Shown here piece by piece: positions 26,030-34,639 of a DNA stretch of 48,484 nucleotides (within the stretch, counting starts at the first letter, position 1; every line of letters starts with the position of its first letter). Origin of the DNA: an uncultured Peptoniphilaceae bacterium (GTDB lineage Bacteria; Bacillota; Clostridia; Tissierellales; Peptoniphilaceae); contig CALTTP010000010.1 of NCBI GenBank assembly GCA_943912255.1, positions 1-48,484 of the forward strand, in the 5' to 3' direction. A program made the translations under genes and the position numbers. The notes below the pieces were generated by a model. That model had not been told where the DNA came from. It did no database searches and saw nothing but the letters and a program-made list of their open reading frames with translations.

Positions 26030-26785
26030 ATGGAATATAAATTTATCGAAATTGAAAATAAAAATGGTTTAGTGTTAAGAGGAGTATTAAACTACAATAA
26101 AAATCTTGATAACAAAAAGACAGTTATTATTCTTCATGGATTTACTGGCAATAAACTGGGAAATTCTTTCTTCTATGTACGAATAAGCAAAGAATTTGTC
26201 AAAAGAGGCTTTAAAGTTTTTCGTTTTGACTTTACTGGTTCAGGAGAATCTGATGGAAACTTTGAAGATATGACTTTAACCTCTGAACTGGATGATTTGG
26301 ATAGCATATGGGAATATGTGAAAAATCATGATATGGTTATGGGCAATAAAATATATATGATAGGTCATAGCATGGGAGGCTTAATTACAACCTTGACAGC
26401 ATCTACCTACAATCCAGATAAAGTTGTATTACTTGCTCCTGCAAATGACATGAATAGCCTCATTGAGAATATGCTACTGGAAATGGAGAAAAAAGAAAAT
26501 AGAAGGTTAGAATCGGTAAAACATCAGGGTTTTATTCTTAAAAGAAAGTTTTTAGAGGACCTAAAGAGATACAATCCCTACGTTAAAGCGAAAAAATATA
26601 GTAATCCTGTACTAATCTTCCTAGGGGATAAAGACCCGATTATAACATTAGAGAGTTGCCAAAAAACGAAAGAGGCCTTTGGTAAAAATGCAGACCTTAA
26701 AATTGTAGAAGGTGGGGATCATAGTTTTGTGGACTATGATATTAGAACGGATATGATAGAGGAGATTATAAAGTTCTTTGAATAG
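26030..26785 (+). CDS. Alpha/beta hydrolase (esterase-like)
   Basis: The 251-residue protein has the alpha/beta hydrolase plan. The oxyanion region is LHGFTG (35-40), the nucleophile elbow is GHSMGG (Ser114), the acid is probably in FLGDKDPI (about 204) and the histidine in GGDHSF (about 231). It resembles small intracellular acyl/feruloyl-type esterases; the true substrate is unknown. No signal peptide, so cytoplasmic. RBS AGGAGGG precedes the ATG. It appears monocistronic. Confidence 0.87.
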   Translation: MEYKFIEIENKNGLVLRGVLNYNKNLDNKKTVIILHGFTGNKLGNSFFYVRISKEFVKRGFKVFRFDFTGSGESDGNFEDMTLTSELDDLDSIWEYVKNHDMVMGNKIYMIGHSMGGLITTLTASTYNPDKVVLLAPANDMNSLIENMLLEMEKKENRRLESVKHQGFILKRKFLEDLKRYNPYVKAKKYSNPVLIFLGDKDPIITLESCQKTKEAFGKNADLKIVEGGDHSFVDYDIRTDMIEEIIKFFE

Positions 26786-26964
26786 GAGTCGAATTTTGAG
26801 AACAAATGAAAACAAAAATAAGTATAATAAAACGTGAAATAAGTTTACATTAAGCACAGTTATAATTAAAACAAGGTACTAACTTTTTTGTTATTATGTG
26901 TTTATTTTTTTGTTTTTGGGTAACATAAGAAATAAGGTGCGACTTAGTTAATTATAATTATTGA

Positions 26965-26993
26965 TTGTAAGTTGTGTTTTCATAGTATAAAAT
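26965..26993 (+). promoter_or_regulatory. Predicted promoter of the secreted-protein set
   Basis: TTGTAA (26965-26970) and TAAAAT (26988-26993) lie 17 bases apart, 21 bases before the ATG at 27015. Confidence 0.5.
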
Positions 26994-27014
26994 AATAATT
27001 TTTAGGAGGTATTT

Positions 27015-27684
27015 ATGAAAAAAATTACAATTGACATTTGTTTTTATATTTCTTTTTTCTCTTATGATTCCTACTTATATAAAAGCAAATGAAACAAGCA
27101 AAGTAAATGACGAAATAATTCAATTTGAGGAACTCAAATCAACGTTTAAATTAAATGAATTAATAATTTTTACTGAAGAAGATATAGATGTGACCAGATT
27201 TCACTTATCAAAAATTGCTAATATTTATAAGAATGGGAATATAAATGACTTAAATTTATTTTTAAATGACAATTCTTTAAGTTTAGGAGTGTTTAGTAAT
27301 TCGTCTTCACTTAGTTCATCAAAAGCAAAAACGACTTCTTTTGAAAAATATTATGCAAATTCAGCGGTGGGTAATAGTAATGTTGTAGCTAGTTGGTGGA
27401 TGAGATTGAAGGGTACTTTTTATTATGATATAAATACTCGGAAAATTACCACATATTCTAATCCAGTAATTTCCATTAAAAGTTATACAATCAAAGAACT
27501 GAAGTATACTGGTTTAGAAAATTTTAAACCAATATTGACAGATGTTACAACTTTTGCTAACAAAATAAATGATTATTCTTGTAGTTTTACAGGAAGATTT
27601 AGGTTTAAATCTTCTGTTTCAGATGGATTTTTATTTAAAGAATTAGATTTTGGTTACCATCAAATAACTTATATAGGAAAGTAG
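27015..27684 (+). CDS. Secreted protein of unknown function (paralogue 1), start frame broken at a poly-A tract
   Basis: AGGAGG (27004-27009) is five bases from ATG 27015, but the ATG is followed by seven As and its frame stops after 25 codons. The long frame, open from TTG 27031, has no RBS of its own. Taking out one A joins them as MKKLQLTFVFIFLF, a textbook signal peptide ending near YIKANE. The mature part of about 190 residues has no known domain. Its C-terminal half aligns with the next gene: GTFYYD with GTFYFD, FKPILTDVTT with FKPYITNVTT, and NDYS with NDYS. The gene may be phase variable, slipped during transcription, broken, or mis-sequenced. A helical N-terminal half is followed by a probable beta-rich part. 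Confidence 0.6.
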
Positions 27685-27691
27685 GTTCAAC

Positions 27692-28366
27692 ATGAAAATT
27701 AAAATAAAATTCACAATGCTAATGCTAATTATTTTTCTTTGCCATACGATGGATTCATCTTTGGCAAACGACAACATTATTAATGAAAATCCCAATATAC
27801 AATTAGATAATTCTGAAGTTCAAATCCTAATAAAAAATTATCTTCAAACTCCGAAAAGATGTATAGAAAAGCTGAGTGGAGAAAATGTAACATTTAAATT
27901 TGATAATAAAATTAAAAATCTATATGAATCTAATAGATTAACAGAAATTGTAGAATTATTGGTTAAGAATAATTTAATATTAAGTTGGTTTGAAGAGAAC
28001 TCATCTCCTTTTAGCACAACGATTGCTAAAAATTCATCAAGAATCATACCAACAATTAAGACATCAACTAATTATCCTGATATAACCAAAGAATGGGCAG
28101 TAAAAATTAGTGGAACATTTTACTTTGATAGAAACACTAAAAAGGTAGTATCTGTAGGAAAACCTATTTGTTCATTATTTACTTCAGTAAATTTTGGTTC
28201 AACTTTTAAGCCGTATATCACAAATGTTACGACAAAATCATATAAACTTAATGATTACTCTGTAAACTATAGTGCAAGTTATACAATGGTAGCAGAGTTT
28301 TTATACAATTCTTATAGCCCTGCTATCTTTCCAAGGGTAACTGCATCTTACAACGATGGTTTATGA
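27692..28366 (+). CDS. Secreted protein of unknown function (paralogue 2)
   Basis: The 224-residue protein has a signal peptide (MKIKIKF, hydrophobic 8-18, cleavage near SSLA-ND). Its C-terminal half shares GTFYFD, FKPYITNVTT and LNDYS with the gene before it, so the two arose by tandem duplication and then diverged strongly. No known domain. It begins seven bases after its paralogue and its end overlaps the membrane protein region, so the three genes are probably one operon. The cysteine content is low and there is no wall anchor, so it is probably released or membrane associated. Confidence 0.72.
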   Translation: MKIKIKFTMLMLIIFLCHTMDSSLANDNIINENPNIQLDNSEVQILIKNYLQTPKRCIEKLSGENVTFKFDNKIKNLYESNRLTEIVELLVKNNLILSWFEENSSPFSTTIAKNSSRIIPTIKTSTNYPDITKEWAVKISGTFYFDRNTKKVVSVGKPICSLFTSVNFGSTFKPYITNVTTKSYKLNDYSVNYSASYTMVAEFLYNSYSPAIFPRVTASYNDGL

Positions 28367-28394
28367 TTTTATATTTTTAGGAGTTGAAAAAAGC

Positions 28395-29366
28395 ATGAAA
28401 ACAAAGAGAATTATTTGGTACATTGGACTATTTATATTACTGGCAATGGTTTTCATAATAACTATAGGGGAGTACTATGGACAAAATGCACAATTTTTTA
28501 GCTTTCCAATGACTTTAAGTAAGCTGAAGTTACATGAGGATGAATTATCAAATTTCTTTTTAAACAATGCAAGCTTTATGCTATCGATTGGAATGTATGG
28601 AATACAATTTTTTATTCCAACATTTATCTTATTGTGTGTCTTGTCTATATATGGAATACTTGTAAAGATCCCGACTCTGGAATATTTTATAAGCATGGGA
28701 ATAGTTTTGTTATTGAATATTTTTATGTTTTTCCTAATTCGAGATTTTAATACACTGGATTTTGTATTAACTGGGCAAACAAAAGCACTGTTAAGATTAA
28801 TCCTGGGGTTCAGTGTGTTAAAAGTTTTATACAACATTTACTTAAAGCGCTTAAGAGATAAAGTACATGCTAAATTTAAACTAAGTATTAAAGCTAGAAG
28901 GATGATTTGGTATCTAGGGATAATATTATTAGTATTTGTAACTATCACCATTACCATCCATGAATATAGTAATTGGACAAAGTTGGTCATAAACCAAAAC
29001 TTTACTCCTATGTCAAATGATGTGAACTTTTCAAACTTTTTCATTGAAAATAAGGATTTGATTTATTCTTTTGCAGATAATACCAGACCTATTGTAACAA
29101 TGGCACCAATAATCTTTGGAGTTGTTCTCCTATATGGAATACTAGCAAAGATAAATATATATGAGTACTTAGCAAGTTTAGTACTTGTCTTTCTAGTTAG
29201 AATCATTACCTATTTTTTCATAAGAGACTTCCACCCAGATAACTTTGTTTTAAAGGAACATATTATATTGATGGGAAAGTTCATGGGGCTTTTTATGATG
29301 ATAAGAATAATATATGAGTTTTACTTGAAGTATAACAAGAAGGAGGAAATTGTTAATCACTCCTGA
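28395..29366 (+). CDS. Internally duplicated membrane protein of unknown function
   Basis: About 323 residues in two tandem homologous halves, about 5-151 and 168-313. RIIWYIGLFILL matches RMIWYLGIILLV, YGILVKIPTLEY matches YGILAKINIYEY, FFLIRDF matches FFIRDF, and the final NIYLK matches EFYLK. Each half has about four membrane helices. ATG 28395 with AGGAG upstream is preferred; ATG 28356 would overlap the preceding gene by 11 bases. It follows two paralogous secreted proteins and may be their export, immunity or receptor partner, which is inference from position. No family is recognised. Confidence 0.7.
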   Translation: MKTKRIIWYIGLFILLAMVFIITIGEYYGQNAQFFSFPMTLSKLKLHEDELSNFFLNNASFMLSIGMYGIQFFIPTFILLCVLSIYGILVKIPTLEYFISMGIVLLLNIFMFFLIRDFNTLDFVLTGQTKALLRLILGFSVLKVLYNIYLKRLRDKVHAKFKLSIKARRMIWYLGIILLVFVTITITIHEYSNWTKLVINQNFTPMSNDVNFSNFFIENKDLIYSFADNTRPIVTMAPIIFGVVLLYGILAKINIYEYLASLVLVFLVRIITYFFIRDFHPDNFVLKEHIILMGKFMGLFMMIRIIYEFYLKYNKKEEIVNHS

Positions 29367-29419
29367 AATATTCCGTTAAATTTATAATCTCCTTTTTACA
29401 AAGATGATAAACTAATAAA

Positions 29420-29455
29420 AATCCGACCTACAAGTTCAATTTCATAGGTCGGATT
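29420..29455. terminator. Bidirectional terminator between membrane protein and fbp
   Basis: An 11-bp perfect stem AATCCGACCTA with TAGGTCGGATT lies between convergent genes. A-runs on the left and T-rich sequence on the right allow use from both sides. Confidence 0.8.
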
Positions 29456-29463
29456 GTATTGTT

Positions 29464-31425
29464 TTATTTTCTATTTTCTTTAACAATCCCCTGTTTATAG
29501 GCATCTAAAAGATTGGATAAATCTTTAATCTTTTCTTCGATTTCTGGGCCATCGTCGGTGTCCTTTACCAAAAGCCTTTGAGGAAATCTCTCTGTAATAT
29601 ATAGCTTTGGAGTATAGGCCCCGTGAACCGACTGCATCACTTCATAATTGCTATGTTCTGCCAAAGCCAGATAATGGGAATTGTACATTAAAGTGTAACC
29701 TGCAATACCTGTCGTAGGTTGGTATGCCTTTGAAATTCCTCCGTCGATTACATACATCTTTCCATTTGCAGAAATTGGCTTTTGACCGTCTTTATATTTA
29801 ACTGGAATATGACCATTAATTATATGACCACAACTTGGGTCTAGCCCAAACTCTTCAATAATCCTATCCACATGCTCCTCTTGTTTACTCAAGGTGAAGT
29901 AAGGGTCGGAAATCTCCTTGCTTATAGGAAGTTTTCTTCCAATAAAGAAGTTTTCAAAGGTAGACATCTTATGCTTTCCAAATAGCGGAGAAATTGGACC
30001 GCACCACATGTACCAGTATAGGTCTAGCACCTTTTCTCTGTCCTTTGAATAGTAGGAACGAGGAATGTATGAAGCCTCCCTTGCCTTTTTATCAAAAAAG
30101 TCCATCAATGACTTTCCACCATAGTATTCATTATCATATTTTAAAATTCTAAAGGAACCATCTTCATTCATGGGAACACATCCATGATAAAGTAGGTTTC
30201 TATTTGTAACCTTATAAACAGATCCCTTGTCCAAGAGGAATTTTAAATGTTCCTGCATTCGAAAACTATGTCTAAAGGATGTGTTTAAAGCTTCCAAGAC
30301 CTCAGTTTCTCTTTGTGTAAGTTTAAAGGGGTCTTTAGGGTCAACTGTAGGCAGGTTGGTGTCCTTCATAGGATAGTCCTTATCATCTTCTGCTCTAAAA
30401 GTTCCCTTCTCAAAATCCACATAACTTAAACACTTTCTTCTCTCCATATTAAACTCTGGATTTCTATCTATGATTTGGCCTTCCAATTTAAACTGAATAA
30501 TTGATATGGCCTTATGCATTTTGGCTGTTGCATATTTGTTGATAGAATAGTACTTATTTTCATCCACAACCTTTGGCATAAACTGTTCACAAGGATCGTC
30601 CTTATAAACGTCGATGGCATAGGAGTAGAGAGGTCTAAGGTTTATTCCATAACCATCTTCTAGAGAGTCAAAGTTGTTGTAACCAAGGGCAATTCTAACG
30701 ACATTGCAAACCAATGCACGGCAACCTAAAGCTGCACCCATCCAAATAATATCGTGGTTTCCCCATTGTATATCCACATTTTGATGCTCCATCAAAACGT
30801 CCATTATAATATCAGGTCGTGGACCCCGATCAAAAATATCTCCGACAATATGCAAGGTATCTACAGAAATATCCTGGATAATATGACAAAGGGTAGTAAT
30901 TATCTCCCTAGAAGCGTGGATGTTTATTATAGTGTCCACAATAGTATCAAAATATTCCTGCTTATTCAATTCTACATAGTCAATGTTTAACATTTCGTCA
31001 ATTAACTCTTTATAGACGCGGGGCATCTTTCTTCGAACCTTACTTCTAGCATATTTAGAAGTGACCATCTTTAATAGATCTAAAAGTCTAAAAATAGTGG
31101 CCCTAATCCAGTCGTTGGTAAATTTGCCCGATTTAATCTTTAAAGTGAGAAAATTTTCTGGCTCATAAATTAGATTTGCCAGCTCGTTCATCTCGTCTTC
31201 TGACATTTGATACTTAAACTTTTGGGAAATCTTTTGTCTGGTATTTCCAGAAGCAGATTTTAAAATTCTAGTAAAAGCAGCATATTCTCCGTGTAAGTCA
31301 GAAAGGAAATACTCCGTCTCCTTAGGAAGCACCGATAAAGCCTTTAACTTAACGATTTCACTAATGGTGTCTTCAACAGTGGGGTATTCCTTGGAAAGTT
31401 GATTCAAATATTTTTTATAGTCCAT
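29464..31425 (-). CDS. fbp: Fructose-1,6-bisphosphatase, class III
   Basis: The 653-residue length is typical of the Firmicutes-specific class III enzyme, which removes the 1-phosphate of fructose 1,6-bisphosphate in gluconeogenesis. It has metallophosphoesterase motifs: FLSDLHGEY near residue 45, GDIFDRGPRPD and GNHD in the middle, and NGHIPV with DGG later. The minus-strand RBS AAGGAGGAAG is close to the ATG. It is monocistronic, convergent with the membrane-protein set and divergent from the ABC pseudogene. Confidence 0.95.
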   Translation of the reverse strand: MDYKKYLNQLSKEYPTVEDTISEIVKLKALSVLPKETEYFLSDLHGEYAAFTRILKSASGNTRQKISQKFKYQMSEDEMNELANLIYEPENFLTLKIKSGKFTNDWIRATIFRLLDLLKMVTSKYARSKVRRKMPRVYKELIDEMLNIDYVELNKQEYFDTIVDTIINIHASREIITTLCHIIQDISVDTLHIVGDIFDRGPRPDIIMDVLMEHQNVDIQWGNHDIIWMGAALGCRALVCNVVRIALGYNNFDSLEDGYGINLRPLYSYAIDVYKDDPCEQFMPKVVDENKYYSINKYATAKMHKAISIIQFKLEGQIIDRNPEFNMERRKCLSYVDFEKGTFRAEDDKDYPMKDTNLPTVDPKDPFKLTQRETEVLEALNTSFRHSFRMQEHLKFLLDKGSVYKVTNRNLLYHGCVPMNEDGSFRILKYDNEYYGGKSLMDFFDKKAREASYIPRSYYSKDREKVLDLYWYMWCGPISPLFGKHKMSTFENFFIGRKLPISKEISDPYFTLSKQEEHVDRIIEEFGLDPSCGHIINGHIPVKYKDGQKPISANGKMYVIDGGISKAYQPTTGIAGYTLMYNSHYLALAEHSNYEVMQSVHGAYTPKLYITERFPQRLLVKDTDDGPEIEEKIKDLSNLLDAYKQGIVKENRK

Positions 31426-31611
31426 TCTTCTTCCTCCTTACTATATGATATAGAAAAAGACGAATAAAATAAAGTCTTATTCAATAAATCTTGGAAAAGT
31501 TGCATTAAATATTCGCTAGTTTTCGGGCAAACGCTTGCAAGGACTGTGGATATATGGAAGTATTTGTGTAAAGAATTATAATTGTATAAAAAACCGTCTA
31601 TGATTATCACC

Positions 31612-31640
31612 TTGAATTATCGACTTGGTCAACTTATACT
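31612..31640 (+). promoter_or_regulatory. Predicted promoter of ABC pseudogene
   Basis: TTGAAT (31612-31617) and TATACT (31635-31640), 17 bases apart, 41 bases before the ATG at 31681. The promoter still looks intact. Confidence 0.55.
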
Positions 31641-31680
31641 AATTACATAATTATTGTAAGTACTAGAAAGGAATGGTTGT

Positions 31681-33407
31681 ATGTTCGAAAAATATTTAAA
31701 ACTCCTCTCCTACATAGGTCCTTACAAGAAGAGAAGACTATCTATAATTATTCTAAGTTCAATATCCATGGTTATAAATTGTTTTCTTCCATTTCTAATT
31801 GGGGAATTAGTAAACATGATAAATTCAGGCAATCCTCTAAAAGAGATTGTAAATTTTGGTTGGAAAGCAGGAATTGTAGCGATAGTAGCTGCTATACTAG
31901 AATCTTTACAATACTGTAATTGGCATATGTATGCTGTAGAGTTTATCAATTATTTTAGAGGGTTGACATTAAAAGCAGCATTAAATAAAGATATTTCTTA
32001 TTATCGAATGAAACAAGAGGATTTTTCAACTAGAATCCTTCTAGACTCTTCCACTATAGCTAATGATATATGTGTAGGTTTTCCAGTTTTAATATTAAAT
32101 GTGGCAAACCTTTTAGTAGTATTTGGTTTTATGCTTTATATGAATGTAAAATTAGCTCTTATACCGTTGATAGCGGTACCAGTCTTTGTTATGCTATTTC
32201 ATTTCTTAGATAAGGGAATCAGGGAAAAGTCTAAATCTGAGAGAAGACAGTTTTCGGAACTATCTGAATTGATCAAAGAATATTTAGACGGAATCTTTGA
32301 CATCAAATAAATAGAAATGAAGAATATTTTCAAAACAAATTCAACAACGAAATCAAAGACTATAGTTCAACTGAAAAAAAGATAAAGCTATATACAGCGC
32401 TTTCCTATGGTGTAAATAAGATAGTAAAAAATCTGTTGCCAATTTCGGTTTTGCTATATGGAGTTGTTCTAGTTAGTAAAGGGGAACTGGAGATAGGTTA
32501 TCTATTTGCGTTTTACACTTATCTAGGATTTTTGTACGAACCAATGTCAAATCTTGTAGATTGGTATACTTTAATAAATGTTTCATTGGGTATGAGTGAT
32601 AGGGTGTTAGAATTCTTAGAGACCGAAGAAGAGTCTCATGGAATAAAAGTTGATTCTATAGAGTCTATAGAAGTAAAAAATCTTCAATTTTCTTATAATG
32701 GAGAAGATCAAATTTTAGAGTCGATTGATTTTTCTTTAAATAAAGGAGATATTTTAGCGGTGGTTGGTCCTTAAGGTTCGGGGAAATCCACTTTAATTGA
32801 AATCCTTTTAAAAATTTGGGATGAATACAAGGGAAGTATCAAAGTAAATGGAATAGAACTTAAAGAAATTGACAAAACTACTTTTTATGATAAAGTTGCT
32901 GTTTTGGAACAGGAACCATTTATTTTTACGGGTTCAATAGAGGATAATATAGTTTTTGATGCACAAAAACCAAATTTGAATTCAATAATTTCCCATTCAA
33001 ATTTAAACAATATAATCAAAAATAAAGGTGGTTTACATTCTAAGATTTTTGGAGGAGGAAAAAATCTTTCTGGAGGAGAAAAACAGAGAATTGCATTAGC
33101 AAGAGTATTATTTAAACGTGCAAATTTAATTTTTTTGGATGAATTTACATCTTCACTAGACTTGGAAAGTGAAAAAGAAATTGTAAATAGCATAGGAAAT
33201 CTAGACAGGAAAGATAAAATTGTTATTCTGATTACCCACATACAATACCCATTAAAACTTGCGAATAAGATATTAAAGCTTGAAGGCGGTACAGGAGAAT
33301 TGGAAGAAAAAAATTGTATTGTAGGCAAATACCCAACATCGCCCAAGTTCTTAAGCAAATATCCAGCGTCCACATTTATGGATGCTGGATATTTCTGTTT
33401 ATTCTAG
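31681..33407 (+). pseudogene. Broken ABC exporter (second decayed TM-NBD gene)
   Basis: The membrane domain (from ATG 31681, RBS AAAGGAA) ends at TAA 32308-32310. The neighbouring frame continues NRNEEYFQNKFNNE, so about one base is missing there. The ATPase domain then carries an in-frame TAA (32772-32774) exactly where Walker A reads GP-stop-GSGKST, after which LSGGEKQR and LIFLDEFTSS follow intact. The final stop also looks lost: the frame runs through the hairpin at 33361-33390, while one A fewer in a seven-A run near 33307 would end it at once. Walker B has DEF in place of the usual DEP. With at least two lesions the gene is very probably dead. Confidence 0.87.
33361..33390. terminator. 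Terminator between ABC pseudogene and aldo/keto reductase
   Basis: Stem ATCCAGC-G-TCCA with TGGA-T-GCTGGAT, followed on the plus strand by ATTTCTGTTTATT. It lies between convergent genes. Confidence 0.7.
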
Positions 33408-34421
33408 TACTTTTGCCACATTTTCTAGCATTTTTATTATAGGTAGATTGTAGGGGCATCTTGTTTCACAAATTCCGCATTTTATGCAATCGGAAGCTTT
33501 TTTGTCAAAACTATGGTATCTTGACAATGCCCAGTCCTTTAAATCGTACCTTGTGTAGTAGCCTTCCATAAGAAAGTTAGATGGAATATCAATTCCTACG
33601 GTACAAGGAGCGCAGTAGCCGCATCTTCTACAGAAGTATCTTCCCAAGCCTTTGGTGAAACTGTCTAAATCCAGGACTTCTTCTGGTGTTAATGGAGTGA
33701 GGTTTTCTCCGACTTGGCAGTTTTCTAAGATTTGTTCTTCACTGTCCATTCCTGGAATGGCGATGGTTACATTCGGGTTGTTTAGGACAAACTTCAAACA
33801 CTCTTTTCCCTTGGGGATGGCTCCTCCTGCTAGAGGCTTCATGATTAATACGCCGATATTTTTTTCTTTTGCCCTTTCAAATAGTTTTTCCCCTTGTGTC
33901 TCAACGAAATTGTAGGGAAATTGGATTGTTGAAAACTCATCTGTCTCCATAAGTTCACTAAGGATCTCAGCGTTGTGGCTAGTTACCCCGATTTCTTTTA
34001 CAATGCCTTTTTTCTGCATCTCCTTTATGGCCTTTAAAGCACCATTTTCGCCTAAAATAAGTTCCATGTCGGCCTTCTTGCTTACATTGTGAAACTGAAA
34101 TAAATCTATGTAGTCAACCTTTAAATTGTTAAGACTTGTAGCAAGCTCCCCTAGAACCCCCTCATAGGTTCTGTTCATGGACTTTGTGGCCAAGAAAAAG
34201 TTTTCTCGCCCCACTACTTGTAACGCTTCGCCAATAAGCTTTTCGCTGTCATTGTATCCTCTTGCAGTGTCTATAAAGTTGATTCCCTTTTCTAAGGAAA
34301 GCTTTAAAAGTTCTATAGCCTTGTCCCTAGAGACGTTTTGTATGGGAATTCCTCCAAAACCTACTATGGAAACTTCATATCCCGTTTTACCTAATATTCT
34401 CTTTTCCATTGTTTTTACCAA
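33399..34421 (-). CDS. Aldo/keto reductase with C-terminal 4Fe-4S domain
   Basis: About 340 residues. The aldo/keto reductase barrel shows the catalytic Asp and Tyr in FIDTARGYNDSE, the Lys in FLATKSM and the His in LFQFHNV. Near the end come CRRCGYCAPC and CIKCGICETRCPYNLP, an iron-sulfur ferredoxin-like cluster site found in anaerobe members of this family. The start is uncertain: GGAG lies eight bases before a TTG at 34421, while ATG 34409 matches the family start MEKRILGKTG but is 20 bases from the RBS, and ATG 34439 has no RBS. Substrate unknown. Divergent from nrdA. Confidence 0.88.
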   Translation of the reverse strand: MVKTMEKRILGKTGYEVSIVGFGGIPIQNVSRDKAIELLKLSLEKGINFIDTARGYNDSEKLIGEALQVVGRENFFLATKSMNRTYEGVLGELATSLNNLKVDYIDLFQFHNVSKKADMELILGENGALKAIKEMQKKGIVKEIGVTSHNAEILSELMETDEFSTIQFPYNFVETQGEKLFERAKEKNIGVLIMKPLAGGAIPKGKECLKFVLNNPNVTIAIPGMDSEEQILENCQVGENLTPLTPEEVLDLDSFTKGLGRYFCRRCGYCAPCTVGIDIPSNFLMEGYYTRYDLKDWALSRYHSFDKKASDCIKCGICETRCPYNLPIIKMLENVAKVLE

Positions 34422-34564
34422 AGATGGCACTCCTTTCAAATATTAGAAGAAAGTTTAAAACTTTGTAAAATTTCAAACCCTTTCTCCTATCAATATATCA
34501 TATTTTCAATCTTTTTTCCCTAAAAATAGCGGATTTAAGTGACTTTTTTCAAAGATTATTAGAT

Positions 34565-34627
34565 TTGTCTAAATCCTACATATTGGGTATACTTAAGGTG
34601 TAGTTCAAAAAACATACAATATATAGT
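34565..34627 (+). promoter_or_regulatory. nrdAB promoter with NrdR-box-like sites
   Basis: TTGTCT (34565-34570) and TATACT (34588-34593) are 17 bases apart. ACAATATATAGT (34616-34627) is the reverse complement of the NrdR-box core ACTATATATTGT. A weaker similar site, ACATATTGGGTATACT (34578-34593), overlaps the -10. NrdR usually binds two such boxes, so repression by NrdR is likely here. Confidence 0.55.
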
Positions 34628-34639
34628 AGGAGATAGATA

